From positions 1 to 6,915 of the forward strand of contig CAIQEX010000603.1 in assembly GCA_903870955.1 (NCBI GenBank): a stretch of DNA of 6,915 bases, given 5' to 3'. Origin of the DNA: an uncultured beta proteobacterium. GTDB taxonomy: Bacteria; Pseudomonadota; Gammaproteobacteria; Burkholderiales; Burkholderiaceae_C. Below are positions 5,690 to 6,915 of this stretch, piece by piece. The position numbers and the translations under genes were made by a program. The notes under the pieces were generated by a model, which saw nothing but the letters and a program-made list of their open reading frames with translations, searched no databases and was not told where the DNA came from. Position 1 is the stretch's first letter. Each line of letters starts with the position of its first letter.

Positions 5690-6915
5690 TCAGGCGCCGG
5701 GCGCGAGGTAGTCACTGCCACTTTGACTGCCTAGCTTGTAGAGGCGGGCGTAGGTGCCGCCCAAGCTGAGTAACTCTTGATGGCTGCCAACTTCGACAAT
5801 CCGTCCAGCGTCCATCACGACGATGCGGTCGGCATGCTGAATGGTCGAGAGGCGGTGTGCAATGACCAGGGTGGTGCGTTCACGCATCAATATCTGCAAG
5901 GCATCCTGAATGGCACGTTCCGATTCCGTATCCAGGGCCGAGGTGGCTTCATCCAGAATCAGAATCGGCGCATTCTTGTAGAGTGCGCGAGCCACCGCGA
6001 GACGTTGGCGTTGCCCGCCCGACAACTGCAGAGCGTTGTGCCCGACCAGACTGTCGATGCCCTGGGCCGCTGCAGATACAAAGGCAGTCAGGTTGGCCGT
6101 ATCCAGACATTGCGCCACTCTGTTGCGATCGACCGGGAGCCCCAATGCGACATTGCTCGCAATGCTGCCATTCAGCATCACCACGTTCTGGCTGACCAAA
6201 GCAAACTGGTTGCGCAGGGATCGCAAACTCCATTCGCGCACATCGTGGTCATCGATCAGTACATGGCCTGAATCGATGTTGACAAAGCGCGGTAACAGGT
6301 TAGCCAGTGTGGTCTTGCCAGAACCTGAGGCGCCCACCAGGGCAACGGTTTCGCCGGGTGCCACCTTCAAGCTAAGTTCCTGAACCGCAAAACCGTTGCT
6401 GCCGGCATAGCGCACGCTGACCTGCCGAAATTCAATCGCGCCGCTGGCTGTGGCTTTTTCAAAGCTGCCACCGATTTCGCTCTCAATTTCGTCGATCAGC
6501 GCTAACCCCCGCTCCAGGGCAGCCAGGCCACGGGTGATCGGGCTGGAGACTTCTGAGAGTTGGCGAATTGGCGCAACAATCATGAGCATGCCGGTGACAA
6601 AGGCTACAAAGCCGCCCACGGAAGTACCACTGCTGCTGCTCTGGATCAAGGCCACAGAGATGACTGCTGAGAGAGCGACAGCAGCCAGCATCTGCGTCAT
6701 GGGCGTCATGGCAGCACCTGCAATCGTGGATTTAAGAGCCAGGCGCTGCAGGCTATCGCCTAATCTGGAGAAGCGCTCCAATTGCGTGGCTTGTGCCGAA
6801 TACAGGCGTATTTCCCGATGCGCCAATACGTTTTCTTCCACCACATAGGCCAGTTCGTCGGTGGCATCCTGGTTGGCTTTCGTTAACCAATGAAGACGCC
6901 GTGTGAGGACGCGCA
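5690..6915 (-). CDS. msbA: Lipid A/LPS export ABC transporter MsbA, C-terminal part
   Basis: MsbA is a homodimeric inner-membrane half-transporter that flips lipid A-core across the membrane using ATP. The stop (TGA on the minus strand) is at 5690-5692, and the frame stays open to the window edge. About 407 codons are visible of a usual total near 580-600, so the start and first membrane helices lie beyond 6915. A GTG at 6842-6844 is internal: the frame upstream of it codes LTKANQDATDELAYVVEENV, as in MsbA. The rest of the transmembrane domain covers about 6530-6915, with hydrophobic helices near 6560-6720. The nucleotide-binding domain follows with Walker A GASGSGKTT (6308-6334), Q-loop LVSQN, signature LSGGQRQR (6002-6025), Walker B ILILDEATSALD (5930-5965) and H-loop IAHRLST. 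All ATPase motifs are intact. Its stop is 14 bases from the convergent glycosyltransferase stop. A generic multidrug exporter is less likely given close MsbA resemblance across the ATPase domain. Confidence 0.93.
   Translation of the reverse strand, partial: RVLTRRLHWLTKANQDATDELAYVVEENVLAHREIRLYSAQATQLERFSRLGDSLQRLALKSTIAGAAMTPMTQMLAAVALSAVISVALIQSSSSGTSVGGFVAFVTGMLMIVAPIRQLSEVSSPITRGLAALERGLALIDEIESEIGGSFEKATASGAIEFRQVSVRYAGSNGFAVQELSLKVAPGETVALVGASGSGKTTLANLLPRFVNIDSGHVLIDDHDVREWSLRSLRNQFALVSQNVVMLNGSIASNVALGLPVDRNRVAQCLDTANLTAFVSAAAQGIDSLVGHNALQLSGGQRQRLAVARALYKNAPILILDEATSALDTESERAIQDALQILMRERTTLVIAHRLSTIQHADRIVVMDAGRIVEVGSHQELLSLGGTYARLYKLGSQSGSDYLAPGA

Noticed and set aside
5690..5712. 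GC-rich inverted repeat GCGCCGGGCGC at the 3' end of msbA as a possible terminator
   Set aside because: The two arms leave a loop of a single base, which is too short to fold, and no T-run follows on either strand.
5777..6271. Plus-strand open frame of about 164 codons opposite the msbA ATPase domain
   Set aside because: The minus strand codes all ABC ATPase motifs here. The plus-strand product has no recognisable domain and is a GC-driven shadow.
6842..6844. GTG as the start of the minus-strand ABC transporter
   Set aside because: The frame stays open upstream to the window edge and codes sequence typical of MsbA. The protein would otherwise lack most of its transmembrane domain.

Overview
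The window looks like chromosomal DNA from a betaproteobacterium of the order Burkholderiales, probably close to the Comamonadaceae. That placement is an inference. It rests on the gene order nadD-rsfS-rlmH-maf-rng, the moderately GC-rich coding sequence, and proteobacterial-type RNase G and MsbA proteins. The whole window is densely coding: eight genes, no gap over 27 bases, and no RNA gene, mobile element, CRISPR array or clear promoter or terminator.

Bases 1-3753, plus strand, form a compact housekeeping operon. It holds the 3' end of nadD (NAD synthesis), rsfS (ribosome silencing factor), rlmH (23S rRNA pseudouridine methyltransferase), maf (house-cleaning nucleotide pyrophosphatase) and rng (RNase G). 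Genes are 8 to 27 bases apart or overlap by one base in a TGATG stop/start. Three of the five act on ribosomes or rRNA.

Bases 3769-5675 hold two more plus-strand genes: a small cytoplasmic-looking NodB-type polysaccharide deacetylase and a GT-B family 4 glycosyltransferase. They overlap by four bases (ATGA). They follow rng with only 15 bases between and may be read through from it. They look like surface-glycan or lipopolysaccharide genes.

Bases 5690-6915, minus strand, carry the 3' two thirds of an MsbA-type lipid A/LPS export ABC transporter. It converges on the glycosyltransferase with 14 bases between the stop codons. Its presence supports an envelope-glycan setting for the two preceding genes.

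The most unusual item is RsfS. A normal-length domain (about 120 residues) is followed by a 136-residue lysine/alanine-rich, histone H1-like tail (765-1172) that more than doubles the protein. No wholly new system is evident. The deacetylase/glycosyltransferase pair is the other item with an undetermined function.
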